A DNA stretch of 64,000 nucleotides from Duganella sp. OV510 (GCF_900100205.1 NZ_FNEQ01000001.1:558001-622000), one strand, 5' to 3'; shown: positions 46,125 to 55,249, counted from the stretch's first letter. Numbers and translations are program-made. Notes: generated by a model not told the origin, from the letters alone.

Positions 46125-47054
46125 TTATTTACCATCACTCAGGTTGGCGATGGCGGCCTTGCTGCTGGCATCGGAAAAACCATGATGCTTGAGGATCTCG
46201 ACCAATTCTTCCGGCGGGCTGCCATTGCGCAGGTTTTCAGCGATCCAGCCATGCCAGTCGGGCGTCACTTCCCTCATCTCTTCCGGCAGCGCCAGGCCCA
46301 TGATGATCTGCGCCAGCAAGGCGTTGATACGCCTGGTGTCGATCAGGTGCTGGACCACCGGGTGGCCCGAATACGGGAAGGGATACAGCGTGCAATTGCC
46401 CATAGCCGCCAGACGGTGCGCATGCATGGCGTCGAGATTGACGGACTCCGTGGTGCCATCCTTGTCCGGCTTGGTGCCGAACAGGATATGCATGTCGGGC
46501 AGCTTGCCAGCCTTGGCGCGGCCCAGCGCTTGCAGGTCGTAGTAGCCGGATGCCGGCGGCCGCGCTGCCAGGTCGCGCATCACCGGCAACCAGCGGCGCT
46601 CGTGGTACAACAAGGCCTGGCGTGGATCGAGGAAGGACAGCGGCCCGAAAGCAATCACCTGCTGCACTTCGAGCAGCAAGCCATACATCAGCGCCGCATA
46701 CGCCCCCATCGACTGGCCGATCGTCACCACTCTGGAGGGCCGGATCTCGTCGATCAGCGCCCGCAGGCTGGCCGCTGTCTCTTCGGGATGCTCGCCCAGT
46801 TCATCGAGGCGACGGTGATACCAGCTATTGCCGGAATCGCGCACCAGTATCTTGTTGATGTGCCGCCCGCTGGCCTGCTCCAGCTTTTTCAGGCGGCCAT
46901 AGAAGTCGAAGTCCGGTCGCGCCTCCCATGAGACAAAGCCAAAGGCAATCACCAGCAAATCGCCAGCAACAACGCGGTCGATCAGCACATCTTCCGTGCT
47001 GGTTTTGACGCGCCGGTTGTCCAGCGCAGGAAGGTCGGTAATGGAGGGTGGCAT
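46125..47054 (-). CDS. Cytoplasmic alpha/beta hydrolase-like protein with C-terminal helical module
   Basis: Protein of 309 residues without signal peptide. The core shows VVTIGQSMGAYAALMYG, a serine-nucleophile elbow, and strands consistent with an alpha/beta hydrolase fold. The C-terminal 40 residues contain DWHGWIAENLRNG, LVEILKHHGFSDASSKAAIANL, a short helical pattern that I also associate with some 2-oxoglutarate/Fe(II) oxygenase-type proteins; that comparison is from memory. Ribosome site is weak. The gene ends a small block before thymidine kinase, with a 9-base gap. Function unknown. Confidence 0.6.
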   Translation of the reverse strand: MPPSITDLPALDNRRVKTSTEDVLIDRVVAGDLLVIAFGFVSWEARPDFDFYGRLKKLEQASGRHINKILVRDSGNSWYHRRLDELGEHPEETAASLRALIDEIRPSRVVTIGQSMGAYAALMYGLLLEVQQVIAFGPLSFLDPRQALLYHERRWLPVMRDLAARPPASGYYDLQALGRAKAGKLPDMHILFGTKPDKDGTTESVNLDAMHAHRLAAMGNCTLYPFPYSGHPVVQHLIDTRRINALLAQIIMGLALPEEMREVTPDWHGWIAENLRNGSPPEELVEILKHHGFSDASSKAAIANLSDGK

Positions 47055-47063
47055 TCCGCCAGT

Positions 47064-47624
47064 TTAATGGATTTCGCTGTAAAAGCAGCGGCCGCAAGCC
47101 TGGCGATAGCTTTCATTGCCGCCGATGCTGATCTGCTCACCTTCCTTGATACGCTTGCCGTTCTCGTCGACGCGGATATTCATCGTCGCCTTCTTGCCGC
47201 AGCTGCAGATGTTCTTGATTTCCTCGATATCGTCGGCCAGCGCCAGCAGATAAGCCGAGCCGGGAAACGGCTCACCCAGGAAGTCCGAGCGCAGTCCGTA
47301 GGTAATTACCGGCACGCCGCGCACCTGCGCCAGCTGGTGCAGCTGTTTGACCTGGTCCTTGCTGAGGAACTGCGCCTCATCCACCAGCAGGCAGGCAATT
47401 TTCTTGTCGATGGTTTGCAGGAAGTTGGTGTCCTTGTCGAACACCTCGGTTTCGCGCTGCGGCCCCAGGCGCGACGTGACCTTGCCGACGCCGTAACGAT
47501 GGTCGATGGCCGCCGTGAACAGGCGCACAGCCTGCCCCTGCTCTTCGTAGTTGTGGGCCACCTGCAGCATGGCGGTGGACTTGCCTGCGTTCATCGCAGA
47601 GTATCGGAAGTAGAGTTTTGCCAT
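47064..47624 (-). CDS. tdk: Thymidine kinase, type II
   Basis: Salvage enzyme of 186 residues that phosphorylates thymidine with ATP. The P-loop is SAMNAGKSTAML, the catalytic acid is in CLLVDEAQFL, the lid region has YGLRSDFLGEPFPGS, and four zinc-binding cysteines lie in ICSCGKKA and ACGRCFY. The start at 47624 (MAKLYFRYS) is preferred over 47663 because it begins at the family's usual N-terminus. The gene is divergent from the cystathionine beta-synthase gene across 68 bp. Confidence 0.95.
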   Translation of the reverse strand: MAKLYFRYSAMNAGKSTAMLQVAHNYEEQGQAVRLFTAAIDHRYGVGKVTSRLGPQRETEVFDKDTNFLQTIDKKIACLLVDEAQFLSKDQVKQLHQLAQVRGVPVITYGLRSDFLGEPFPGSAYLLALADDIEEIKNICSCGKKATMNIRVDENGKRIKEGEQISIGGNESYRQACGRCFYSEIH

Positions 47625-47692
47625 GGCGCGGATTATAAACCGCGTCTTCTGAAAAAAGCGCATACTTGCCCGAAATGCACGAAGGAGAACGT

Positions 47693-49060
47693 ATGCGCAA
47701 ACCCGCCCTGTTCACCCTGATTGGCAATACGCCTTTGGCCGAGGTTACCCGCCTCGATACCGGCCCCTGCCAATTGTTCCTCAAACTGGAATCGCAAAAC
47801 CCAGGCGGCTCGATCAAGGACCGCATCGGCCTGGCGATGATCGAAGCGGCCGAGGTCCAGGGCCTGCTGAAGCCCGGCGGCACCATCATCGAGGCCACCG
47901 CCGGCAACACCGGCCTCGGACTGGCCCTGGTCGGAAGGCTGAAAGGCTACCGCGTGCTCCTGGTGGTGCCGGACAAGATGTCGACCGAAAAAGTGCTGCA
48001 CCTGAAGGCGCTGGGCGCCGAAGTGCGCACCACCCGTTCAGACGTCGGCAAGGGCCATCCCGAGTATTACCAGGACTTTGCCGCCCGCCTGGCCGCCGAA
48101 ATGCCGGGCGCCTGGTTCTCGGACCAGTTCAACAATCCCGCCAATCCGCTGGCGCACGAAACCACCACCGGCCCGGAGATCTGGGAGCAGATGGGCCATG
48201 ACGTCGACGCCATCGTGGTCGGCGTCGGATCCTCCGGCACGCTGACCGGCCTGACGCGCTACTTCCGCAAGGTCGCGCCACAGGTGGAATTCATCCTTGC
48301 CGATCCGGCCGGCTCCATCCTGGCCGAGTACATCGAGACGGGCAAGGTGTCGGAAACCAGCGGCTCGTGGGCAGTGGAAGGCATCGGCGAAGACTTCATC
48401 CCTGCCATCGCCGACATGACCGGCGTGACGAAAGCCTACACCATCGACGACATCGAAAGCTTCGCTACCGCACGCGCCCTGCTGAAGGAAGAAGGCATAC
48501 CGGGCGGCTCCTCGACCGGCACGCTGCTGGCCGCCGCGCTGCGCTACTGCCGCGAGCAAACCACGCCGAAGCGCGTGGTCAGCCTGGTGTGCGATACCGG
48601 CACCCGCTACCTGTCCAAAGTCTATAACGATGGATGGATGCGCGACCAGGGCCTGCTGGAGCGCCGCAAGCACAACGATTTGCGCGACCTGATCGGCCGC
48701 CGCTTCGACGCCGGGGAAGTCATCAGCGTCACGCCGGAAGACACGCTGATGATCGCCTTCAACCGCATGCGCGCCGCCGATGTGGCGCAACTGCCGGTGC
48801 TGCAACAAGGCCAGCTGGCCGGCATCATCGACGAATCCGACCTGCTGCTGACAGTGGGCGCCGAGCCGGAACGCTTCAACCATCCGGTCAGCACCGCGAT
48901 GACCCGGCGGCTGGAGATGCTGCCGCCATCGGCCGACATGGCGGCATTGCGCGACATCCTGGATCGCGGACTGACCGCCGTGGTGGCCGAACACGATACC
49001 TTCTACGGCCTGATTACCCGTTACGACCTGCTCAACCATCTGCGAAGGACGCTATCTTGA
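47693..49060 (+). CDS. Cystathionine beta-synthase with C-terminal CBS domain pair
   Basis: PLP enzyme of 455 residues that joins homocysteine and serine to cystathionine. The PLP lysine is in NPGGSIKDRIG, the phosphate-binding loop in VGVGSSGTLTGL, and TAGNTGLGLALV is the substrate loop. Two CBS motifs (about 335-455, GEVISVTPEDTLMIAF and DIRDI-like DILDRGLTAVV) form a regulatory module. It has no heme-binding N-terminal part. GAAGGAGA seven bases before ATG 47693 decides the start. Its stop overlaps the start of the next gene (TTGA), giving a coupled reverse-transsulfuration pair that makes cysteine from homocysteine. Confidence 0.93.
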   Translation: MRKPALFTLIGNTPLAEVTRLDTGPCQLFLKLESQNPGGSIKDRIGLAMIEAAEVQGLLKPGGTIIEATAGNTGLGLALVGRLKGYRVLLVVPDKMSTEKVLHLKALGAEVRTTRSDVGKGHPEYYQDFAARLAAEMPGAWFSDQFNNPANPLAHETTTGPEIWEQMGHDVDAIVVGVGSSGTLTGLTRYFRKVAPQVEFILADPAGSILAEYIETGKVSETSGSWAVEGIGEDFIPAIADMTGVTKAYTIDDIESFATARALLKEEGIPGGSSTGTLLAAALRYCREQTTPKRVVSLVCDTGTRYLSKVYNDGWMRDQGLLERRKHNDLRDLIGRRFDAGEVISVTPEDTLMIAFNRMRAADVAQLPVLQQGQLAGIIDESDLLLTVGAEPERFNHPVSTAMTRRLEMLPPSADMAALRDILDRGLTAVVAEHDTFYGLITRYDLLNHLRRTLS

Positions 49061-50229
49061 ACAGCAAAAAAGCCGCACTGGCCACGCGCGTGATCCACGC
49101 CGGCCAATCGCCCGATCCATCGACCGGCGCCATCATGCCGCCGATTTACGCCACCTCCACCTTCGTGCAGGAGAGTCCCGGCGTGCACAAGGGGCTGGAT
49201 TACGGCCGCTCGCACAATCCCACCCGCTGGGCGCTGGAACGCTGCGTGGCCGACCTGGAAAGCGGCGTCCAAGGTTTCGCCTTTGCCTCGGGACTGGCGG
49301 CGATATCGACGGTGCTGGAGCTGGCCGACGCCGGCTCGCACATCATCGCCGGCGACGATATGTATGGCGGCACCTACCGCCTGTTCGAGCGCGTGCGCCG
49401 CCGCAGCGCCGGCCATGATTTCACCTATGTCGACCTGACGAATCCGGAGAATCTGCTGGCCGCGATCAGGCCGGAAACCAAAATGGTGTGGGTCGAAACG
49501 CCGACCAACCCGATGCTGAAGCTGGCCGATTTGCAGGCGATCGCCAGTATCTGCCGCGAGCGCGGCATCATCGCCGTGGCCGACAATACCTTCGCCAGCC
49601 CCATCGTCCAGCGGCCGCTGGAGCACGGCTTCGACATCGTCGTGCATTCCGCCACCAAGTATCTGAACGGCCACTCCGACATCATCGGCGGCATCGCGGT
49701 GGTGGGCGGCGAGGAGCGGCAGAAGGAATGGCGCGAACAACTGGCCTTCCTGCAGAATTCCGTCGGCGCCATCGCCGGCCCGTTCGACAGCTTCCTGGCG
49801 CTGCGCGGCGTGAAGACGCTGGCGCTCCGCATGGAGCGTCATTGCGCCAGTGCGCTGGTGCTGGCGCAATGGCTGGAACAGCAAAAGGAAGTGCGCAAGG
49901 TGTTCTATCCCGGGCTGGCGTCGCACCCGCAACACGCCTTGGCAAAACGGCAGATGCAGGGCTTCGGCGGCATCATCTCGATCGATCTGGAGTCCGACCT
50001 GGCGGGCGCGCGCCGCTTCCTCGAAGCCTGCCAGGTGTTCGCGCTGGCCGAGAGCCTGGGCGGCGTCGAAAGCCTGATCGAACATCCGGCGCTGATGACC
50101 CACGCCTCCATCCCGGCGGCTCAGCGGGCGGCGCTGGGCATCGGCGATGGCCTGATACGGCTGTCGGTCGGAATTGAAGATATAGAGGATCTAAAGGCCG
50201 ATATTCGCCGTTCGCTGGATGCTATTTAG
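49057..50229 (+). CDS. Cystathionine gamma-lyase / gamma-synthase family PLP enzyme
   Basis: Enzyme of 390 residues of the Cys/Met metabolism PLP family. The PLP lysine is in VVHSATKYLNGHSDIIGG, with YGRSHNPTRWALE and TPTNPMLKLADL as further family words. With the CBS gene directly before it, cystathionine gamma-lyase (giving cysteine) is more likely than gamma-synthase, but sequence alone does not separate them. The start is a TTG at 49057, overlapping the CBS stop; GAAGGA eight bases upstream supports it, and no nearer ATG gives the family N-terminus. Confidence 0.9.
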   Translation: MNSKKAALATRVIHAGQSPDPSTGAIMPPIYATSTFVQESPGVHKGLDYGRSHNPTRWALERCVADLESGVQGFAFASGLAAISTVLELADAGSHIIAGDDMYGGTYRLFERVRRRSAGHDFTYVDLTNPENLLAAIRPETKMVWVETPTNPMLKLADLQAIASICRERGIIAVADNTFASPIVQRPLEHGFDIVVHSATKYLNGHSDIIGGIAVVGGEERQKEWREQLAFLQNSVGAIAGPFDSFLALRGVKTLALRMERHCASALVLAQWLEQQKEVRKVFYPGLASHPQHALAKRQMQGFGGIISIDLESDLAGARRFLEACQVFALAESLGGVESLIEHPALMTHASIPAAQRAALGIGDGLIRLSVGIEDIEDLKADIRRSLDAI

Positions 50230-50246
50230 CTGCTAATATCCGGGGC

Positions 50247-50633
50247 ATGATCTATTTAATTATCATTGCCGTGGTGCTGGCCCTCGGCTTCGCCTATTCC
50301 ATTCTGGTCGCCAGCGCCAAGCCGGTGGTCGGCAGCGACTATTACAAAGTCTCGAAGGATGGCCGGGTGATGCTGTCGGCCGGCTCCAAGGTCAGCGTGC
50401 TGAAACCGACGCTGTACCCGGAAGGCTTGAAGGTCAAGCTGCGCGGCGGCAAGCGCGAGGGCGAATTCTACGTGCACGATCTGGTGGCCGAGGTGTTCCT
50501 GCCGAACCCGAACAAGCTGCCGGCCGTGCGCCACCGCGACGGCAATGTACGCAACAACAGGGTCGAGAACCTGCAATGGGTGCGGCTCAGCGAAGTGGAA
50601 CATCCCGAGCCGCTGGTCTATCCCCAGCCCTGA
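50247..50633 (+). CDS. HNH-like protein with N-terminal membrane anchor
   Basis: Protein of 128 residues. One hydrophobic segment (MIYLIIIAVVLALGFAYSILVAS) spans the membrane at the start. The soluble part (about 27-128) resembles the HNH_3/NUMOD-linked endonuclease core: VHDLVAEVFLPNP, then VRHRDGNVRNNRVENLQWVRL, where H-R-D and N-N-R-x-E-N-L are typical for phage and intron HNH endonucleases. No mobile element is seen around it. It starts 17 bases after the transsulfuration gene, on the same strand. An HNH nuclease fixed to the membrane would be unusual; it could act on incoming DNA or be a repurposed fold. This is inference. Confidence 0.65.
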   Translation: MIYLIIIAVVLALGFAYSILVASAKPVVGSDYYKVSKDGRVMLSAGSKVSVLKPTLYPEGLKVKLRGGKREGEFYVHDLVAEVFLPNPNKLPAVRHRDGNVRNNRVENLQWVRLSEVEHPEPLVYPQP

Positions 50634-51875
50634 TTACTGCCAGCGGCGGAATAACAGGCTTGCATTGACACCGCCAAATCCAAACCCGTTCGACAGCGCA
50701 TACTCGGTCTGCAAAGGACGCGGCGCGCCGGCGACGATATCCAGACCAGCCGCTTCGGCCACGGGTTCGACCAGATTCAGCGTCGGCGGCGCCAGCTGAT
50801 CGCGCAAGGCTTGTATCGTGAAGATGGCCTCCACGCCGCCCGCCGCGCCCAGCAAATGCCCCGTCGCCGATTTGGTGGCAGAGATGGCAGGACTTTGTTC
50901 GCCAAACAGCGCGCGGATGGCGGCCAGTTCGCAGGCATCACCCACTGGCGTTGAAGTAGCGTGTGCGTTCAGATGGCCAATCGCCGTGACAGGCACGCCT
51001 GCCTGGCGTATCGCCAGTTCCATCGCGCGGCGGCCGCCGGCGCCGTCATCCAGCGGCGCGGTCAGGTGGTAGGCATCGGCGGTGGTGCCATAGCCCACCA
51101 ACTCAGCGATCGGCACCGCGCCGCGACGCAGCGCATGCCCCAGTTCTTCAATCACCAGTATGCCGGCGCCCTCGCCCATGACGAAGCCGTCGTGGCCTTG
51201 ATCGAATGGCCGCGATGCGGTGCTGGGCGCATCGTTAAAACCGGACGACAGCGCACGCATCGCTGCGAATGAGCCCAGGCTGACGCGGTCGACGCAAGCC
51301 TCGGCGCCGCCGCACACGGCGATCTCCGCTTCGCCGGAGCGGATCAGGCGTGCGGCGTCGCCGATGGCTTGTGCACCGGCGGCGCAGGCGGTAATGGGTG
51401 CGCCCAGCGGTCCGCGCAAACCGTGGCGGATCGAGATCTGGCTGGCGGCCATATTGGCCAGGAAGCCCGGCACCGTGAACGGCGACAGCCTGCGCGGGCC
51501 GCGTCCATCGGTGGTCCGCACTGCTTCCACTACCGCGCCAAAGCCGCCGATACCGGAAGCCACGATGGTAGCGGTGCGCAGCCGTTCATCCTCGGTGGCG
51601 GGATGCCATCCTGCCTGGTTCAGCGCTTCCTGCGCGGCCGCCAGCGCGAACAGCGCGAAGCGGTCCATCTTTTTCTGGTCTTTCGGCTCCGCCGCCACAG
51701 ATGGATCGAAGTCCGGCACCATGCCACCCACTTTGCAGGCCAGGTCCGCCGTGAACTCGTCGCCCAGGCGGGTGATGCCGGACTGGCCAGCCAGCAGCCG
51801 CTGCCAAACCGTTTCGCTGCCCATGCCCAGCGGCGACACCATGCCCATGCCGGTAACGACTATACGTTTGCTCAT
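50634..51875 (-). CDS. 3-oxoacyl-ACP synthase II (FabF-like), stand-alone copy
   Basis: Condensing enzyme of 413 residues. The active-site cysteine is in ITACAAGAQAIGDAARLI, and the two histidines in NAHATSTPVGDACEL and KSATGHLLGAAGGVEAIF. The start at 51875 (MSKRIVVTGMGMVSPLG) is the family N-terminus; the longer reading to 51968 is not supported. It is not in a fab cluster and has no ACP or reductase gene near it. It is divergent from an AraC-type regulator, which may control it. It is possibly a specialised copy that adjusts fatty acid composition. Confidence 0.9.
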   Translation of the reverse strand: MSKRIVVTGMGMVSPLGMGSETVWQRLLAGQSGITRLGDEFTADLACKVGGMVPDFDPSVAAEPKDQKKMDRFALFALAAAQEALNQAGWHPATEDERLRTATIVASGIGGFGAVVEAVRTTDGRGPRRLSPFTVPGFLANMAASQISIRHGLRGPLGAPITACAAGAQAIGDAARLIRSGEAEIAVCGGAEACVDRVSLGSFAAMRALSSGFNDAPSTASRPFDQGHDGFVMGEGAGILVIEELGHALRRGAVPIAELVGYGTTADAYHLTAPLDDGAGGRRAMELAIRQAGVPVTAIGHLNAHATSTPVGDACELAAIRALFGEQSPAISATKSATGHLLGAAGGVEAIFTIQALRDQLAPPTLNLVEPVAEAAGLDIVAGAPRPLQTEYALSNGFGFGGVNASLLFRRWQ

Positions 51876-51912
51876 CACACTTGCTCCATCCAGATTAGCC
51901 ATGCAAAAATAG

Positions 51913-52000
51913 GCAAAACACGCCATAACGGCACGCAGTATAGTCGTGGCTTGTGTCGAATACCTCACCGTTCAGGCCAATATATATGCAAAACACGCCA
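51913..52000. promoter_or_regulatory. 13-bp direct repeat GCAAAACACGCCA flanking the fabF/AraC gap
   Basis: The word occurs at 51913-51925 and at 51988-52000, 75 bp apart, in the same orientation. The second copy begins inside the start codon of the AraC gene. Direct repeats are typical AraC-family sites, so autoregulation plus control of fabF is a fair guess. Confidence 0.45.
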
Positions 52001-53014
52001 ATCTCAGAAACTGTTTCCGTGCATTTTACGCAAGAGATGCTGGCGTTTATGCGTGCCGGCCAAGGCCAGCAGGCGGTGGCCGAGACCCTGGCTGACGCCG
52101 GCATCCCGGCCTCGCTGCTGGCGCAGCCGGAGGCCCGGATCACCCGCCGCCAGTATGTCGCGCTGTACAAGGCGATCGCAGCGCAGCTGGACGATGAGAT
52201 GCTGGGCCTGTGGTCGCGGCCTATCCGCAGCGGCACCTTGAAATACCTGATGCTTAGCCTGCTCGACACGCCCACCATCATGGTCGCGCTCAACCGCTTT
52301 GTGCGTTTCTGGAATCTGCTGCTGGATGACTACCGTTTGCACATGGGCCGCAAGGACGGCGTGATCCGGCTGTCATTGATCGCACGCGCGCCCGGCGCCA
52401 AGGTCAATCCGCTAGGCCACGGACTGATGATGAAACTCGTCCATGGCGTCGCTTCGTGGCTGCTGGGCAGGGAAATCGCGGTGCACAAGGTGGCGTTCTG
52501 CTTCGCGCGGCCGCGCTATGTACAGGACTATGTTTTTCTGTTTCCGGGTGGCGTAAGTTTCGATGCGGCCGACACAACCATCTGCCTCGACGAGAAGGAT
52601 TGCGCCTCGGCCTTCAAACGCGAGAAGCACCAGCTGTGGGGCTTTCTCAAGCGCGCGCCCGAGGACTGGACATTCGCGGCGGTGAACCGCACCTCGCTTG
52701 CGGCGAAGACGCGCATGTTCCTGGAGCCGCGCATCATTGATCCAGTCACCATTCAGGAACTGGCCGACGCGCTGCATGTCTCGGTGCGCAGCCTGACACG
52801 CAAGTTTGCCGACGAAGGCACCGCTTTCCAGCGGGTGAAGGATGAACTGCGGCGCGACATCGCCGTGCACAAGCTGACGCATTCCAACGTCAGCGTGGCG
52901 ACGCTGGCGCTGGATCTTGGCTTTTCCAATTCCGCAGTCTTCTGCCGCGCCTTCAAGCAATGGACCGGCAGCAGTCCCACCGATTACCGCAAGGGCGCGC
53001 GTGACATCGAGTAA
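51986..53014 (+). CDS. AraC family transcriptional regulator (OruR/ArgR-like)
   Basis: Regulator of 342 residues. The N-terminal arabinose_bd-like effector domain (about 20-190) has AGIPASLLAQPEARITRRQYVALYKAI, as in OruR-type proteins. Two C-terminal HTH motifs are at about 245-335 (IQELADALHVSVRSLTRKFADEGTAFQRVKDELR and VATLALDLGFSNSAVFCRAFKQWTG). The ATG at 51986 is preferred over GTG 51953, although no strong ribosome site is near either. It is divergent from the fabF-like gene, and it is followed three bases later by the convergent acylase gene. Confidence 0.87.
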   Translation: MQNTPISETVSVHFTQEMLAFMRAGQGQQAVAETLADAGIPASLLAQPEARITRRQYVALYKAIAAQLDDEMLGLWSRPIRSGTLKYLMLSLLDTPTIMVALNRFVRFWNLLLDDYRLHMGRKDGVIRLSLIARAPGAKVNPLGHGLMMKLVHGVASWLLGREIAVHKVAFCFARPRYVQDYVFLFPGGVSFDAADTTICLDEKDCASAFKREKHQLWGFLKRAPEDWTFAAVNRTSLAAKTRMFLEPRIIDPVTIQELADALHVSVRSLTRKFADEGTAFQRVKDELRRDIAVHKLTHSNVSVATLALDLGFSNSAVFCRAFKQWTGSSPTDYRKGARDIE

Positions 53015-53017
53015 GGC

Positions 53018-55234
53018 TTATTCGCCCGGATGATAGCGGCGTTCGAGATGCTTCTCGACGTCCGCTTTATAGAACAGCACATCCTTGAATTCGCCACGCG
53101 CATACATCGCCGCCTGGTCGTTGAAGTGCGGCGACGCCGGATCGCCGCTCTGCCCGCCGGCCAGGATGCTGCGCGCCTTGATGCGCGGCCCGAACTCCAC
53201 CGCCGCCACAAAGCTGTTGCCGCGCTCACCGTAGATCCGCTTTGTCTTCTGCTTGGAAGTCATGCCGTAGGCCGCCAGCGAGCCCCAGTTGGCCGACGCA
53301 AAAGCCACCGGCAAGCTAGGCTTGCTGTCATCAAACGGCTGCACGATATCGCCAGTCAGGCGCTGGAAACGATTGATCTCGCCCCATGGCGTTTGCCAGT
53401 TGCCGAAATCGGCCGTCAGTTTCGCCACCGCGCGTTCCAGCGCATCGATACGCTGTTGCGGCGTCAAGGCGGCCTGGATGTAATCGAGTACCGGCACTTC
53501 CTTGACCTTGGCGGCCGGCTGGTAAGTGTTCAATAAATCCTGCGCCCAGAAGACGGCCAGCGAAGTGCTGGTTGATTCCAGCGAGTAGCGCATGTCCCAC
53601 GCGCGCAGCGCCTTGATCTGCGGCGCCAGCGCGGCCTTGCGCCCATCCTCGGACGGCAGCGCATCGTAAGCGGCGAACAGCTGCGGCAGCAGCGACTCAA
53701 ACGCTGGCAGTTGCGTGTCGTAGGATGCGGCAATCAGGCTATCGATGGTGAAGTCCTTTTTGTTTTCCAGCACACGCACGGCGTGGATGCCGCGCGGATT
53801 TTCCGGAAACACCGACATATAGGCCGGATAGTCTTTCACTTTCGGGCTGTACGCACCGGCCGCCGTATAGGGCCAGTTGTTGGTGTTCTGTATCCAGCCG
53901 TTCTTCGGATTGAACAGCGTGATGGTTTCCTTCACCTCGTGCAGGCCGTGCCACTCGGTGGCCGGATTGCTGCCGTCAACCGGATGCTTCCAGTCAAACT
54001 GTGGATCGCGGCGCGGGATGAAGTTCCCGTGGAAGTAAGCGATATTGCCGTCGGCATCCGCATACACCGTGTTGTTGGACGAGTTGGTGCGCAGTTCCAT
54101 CGACTTGTAGAACTGCTTGTAGTTGCGCGCCTTGGTACGGATGAAAGACTGCGTCAATGCCTTCAGCGGCTCGTTCATCAGGCGCACGGCTACCCACTTG
54201 CCATCCCTGGCGCGAACAATCGGGCCGTGGTGGCTGTAATAGACGCGTACCGTCTTGCTGGCCATGCCGTTGGCGGCTTTGTATGGCAGGGTGATGTCGA
54301 CAGGCTTCAGTGGCCGTTGCTCGTCGCCATACTGATAGAAGAACTGGCCGTCCTTCTCCGAAATGGTTTCAAGGTATTCGTCAATCACGTCGCCGCCGCC
54401 GGACGTGTGCATCCAGCCGATGCGGTCATTGAAACCCTGGTAGACAAAGAACTGGCCCCAGGTCACGGCGCCATACGCATTCAGCCCTTCCTGGCTTTGC
54501 ACCTGCACTTCGGGCCGGAAGTAGAACGAAGTATGCGGATTAATCATCAACAGCGCGCGCTTGTTCTTCGTCAGCGCAGGGGCGATGGCGAAGCCGTTGG
54601 AGCCGCCCGGCTCCTTGTCCAGATCCACGCCGTCGACGGACGACATCAGCACCGGCGGCATCAGCGGCAGCCTGGCGCCGCCTTCGTACAGCGCTTGCAA
54701 CTGCTTGATGTCGATGGTTTCGATATCGCCGCCGATGCTGCCTTCGCTGAAGCTGAGCGCCATCCATGGCTCGAAATGCGTCAGCAGCGCAGGTTTGACG
54801 TCGGGATGCACTTGCAGATAGAAGTTCAGTCCATCGGCCCAGGCATGCATCAGCTTTTTCAGCCAGACTGGTGCGATGGCGTACTGCCGCTTCAGTTCAT
54901 CCGGATTGATGAACAGTTTCATGCGCAGATCTTTATACAGCTCCGCCTCGCCCTCCACTTCCGCCAGGCGGCCCATGGCGTTGATGAAGTTCAGCTCGAC
55001 CCTGTGAAAGTCATCCTCTGCCTGGGCGTAGACCAGGCCGAACACCGCATCGGCGTCGGTCTTGCCGTAGATGTGCGGGATGCCCCATTTATCGCGCAGG
55101 ATGGTGACGCGCTTGGCGGCGGCCGTCAGGCGCGCCTCCTCGCTCACCGCAGTCCTGGGGACTGCGGGCGCTGCAACCGCCGCGCCCATTGACACCACAC
55201 AGATCAAGGCTAACGGCGCTTGCAGTTGCTGCAT
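53018..55234 (-). CDS. Penicillin/AHL acylase family (S45) Ntn-hydrolase
   Basis: Periplasmic acylase of 738 residues. A signal peptide (MQQLQAPLALICVVSMGAAVAA) is followed by the alpha chain (KRVTILRDKWGIPHIYGKTDADAVFGLVYAQAEDDF). The autocatalytic cleavage site is before the serine in EPGGSNGFAIAPALTKN, which becomes the nucleophile of the beta chain. Family members hydrolyse beta-lactams, aculeacin or acyl-homoserine lactones; residues alone do not decide. Its size is close to that of AHL acylases such as PvdQ and QuiP, so quorum-signal degradation is one plausible role. Followed by the ParB-like gene on the same strand. Confidence 0.88.
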   Translation of the reverse strand: MQQLQAPLALICVVSMGAAVAAPAVPRTAVSEEARLTAAAKRVTILRDKWGIPHIYGKTDADAVFGLVYAQAEDDFHRVELNFINAMGRLAEVEGEAELYKDLRMKLFINPDELKRQYAIAPVWLKKLMHAWADGLNFYLQVHPDVKPALLTHFEPWMALSFSEGSIGGDIETIDIKQLQALYEGGARLPLMPPVLMSSVDGVDLDKEPGGSNGFAIAPALTKNKRALLMINPHTSFYFRPEVQVQSQEGLNAYGAVTWGQFFVYQGFNDRIGWMHTSGGGDVIDEYLETISEKDGQFFYQYGDEQRPLKPVDITLPYKAANGMASKTVRVYYSHHGPIVRARDGKWVAVRLMNEPLKALTQSFIRTKARNYKQFYKSMELRTNSSNNTVYADADGNIAYFHGNFIPRRDPQFDWKHPVDGSNPATEWHGLHEVKETITLFNPKNGWIQNTNNWPYTAAGAYSPKVKDYPAYMSVFPENPRGIHAVRVLENKKDFTIDSLIAASYDTQLPAFESLLPQLFAAYDALPSEDGRKAALAPQIKALRAWDMRYSLESTSTSLAVFWAQDLLNTYQPAAKVKEVPVLDYIQAALTPQQRIDALERAVAKLTADFGNWQTPWGEINRFQRLTGDIVQPFDDSKPSLPVAFASANWGSLAAYGMTSKQKTKRIYGERGNSFVAAVEFGPRIKARSILAGGQSGDPASPHFNDQAAMYARGEFKDVLFYKADVEKHLERRYHPGE

Positions 55235-55249
55235 AAGGACTCCAGTAAA

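Noticed and set aside
48634..49056. N-terminal extension of the cystathionine lyase frame
   Set aside because: It overlaps the CBS gene in another frame and is Arg/Gly-rich; the family N-terminus begins at 49057.
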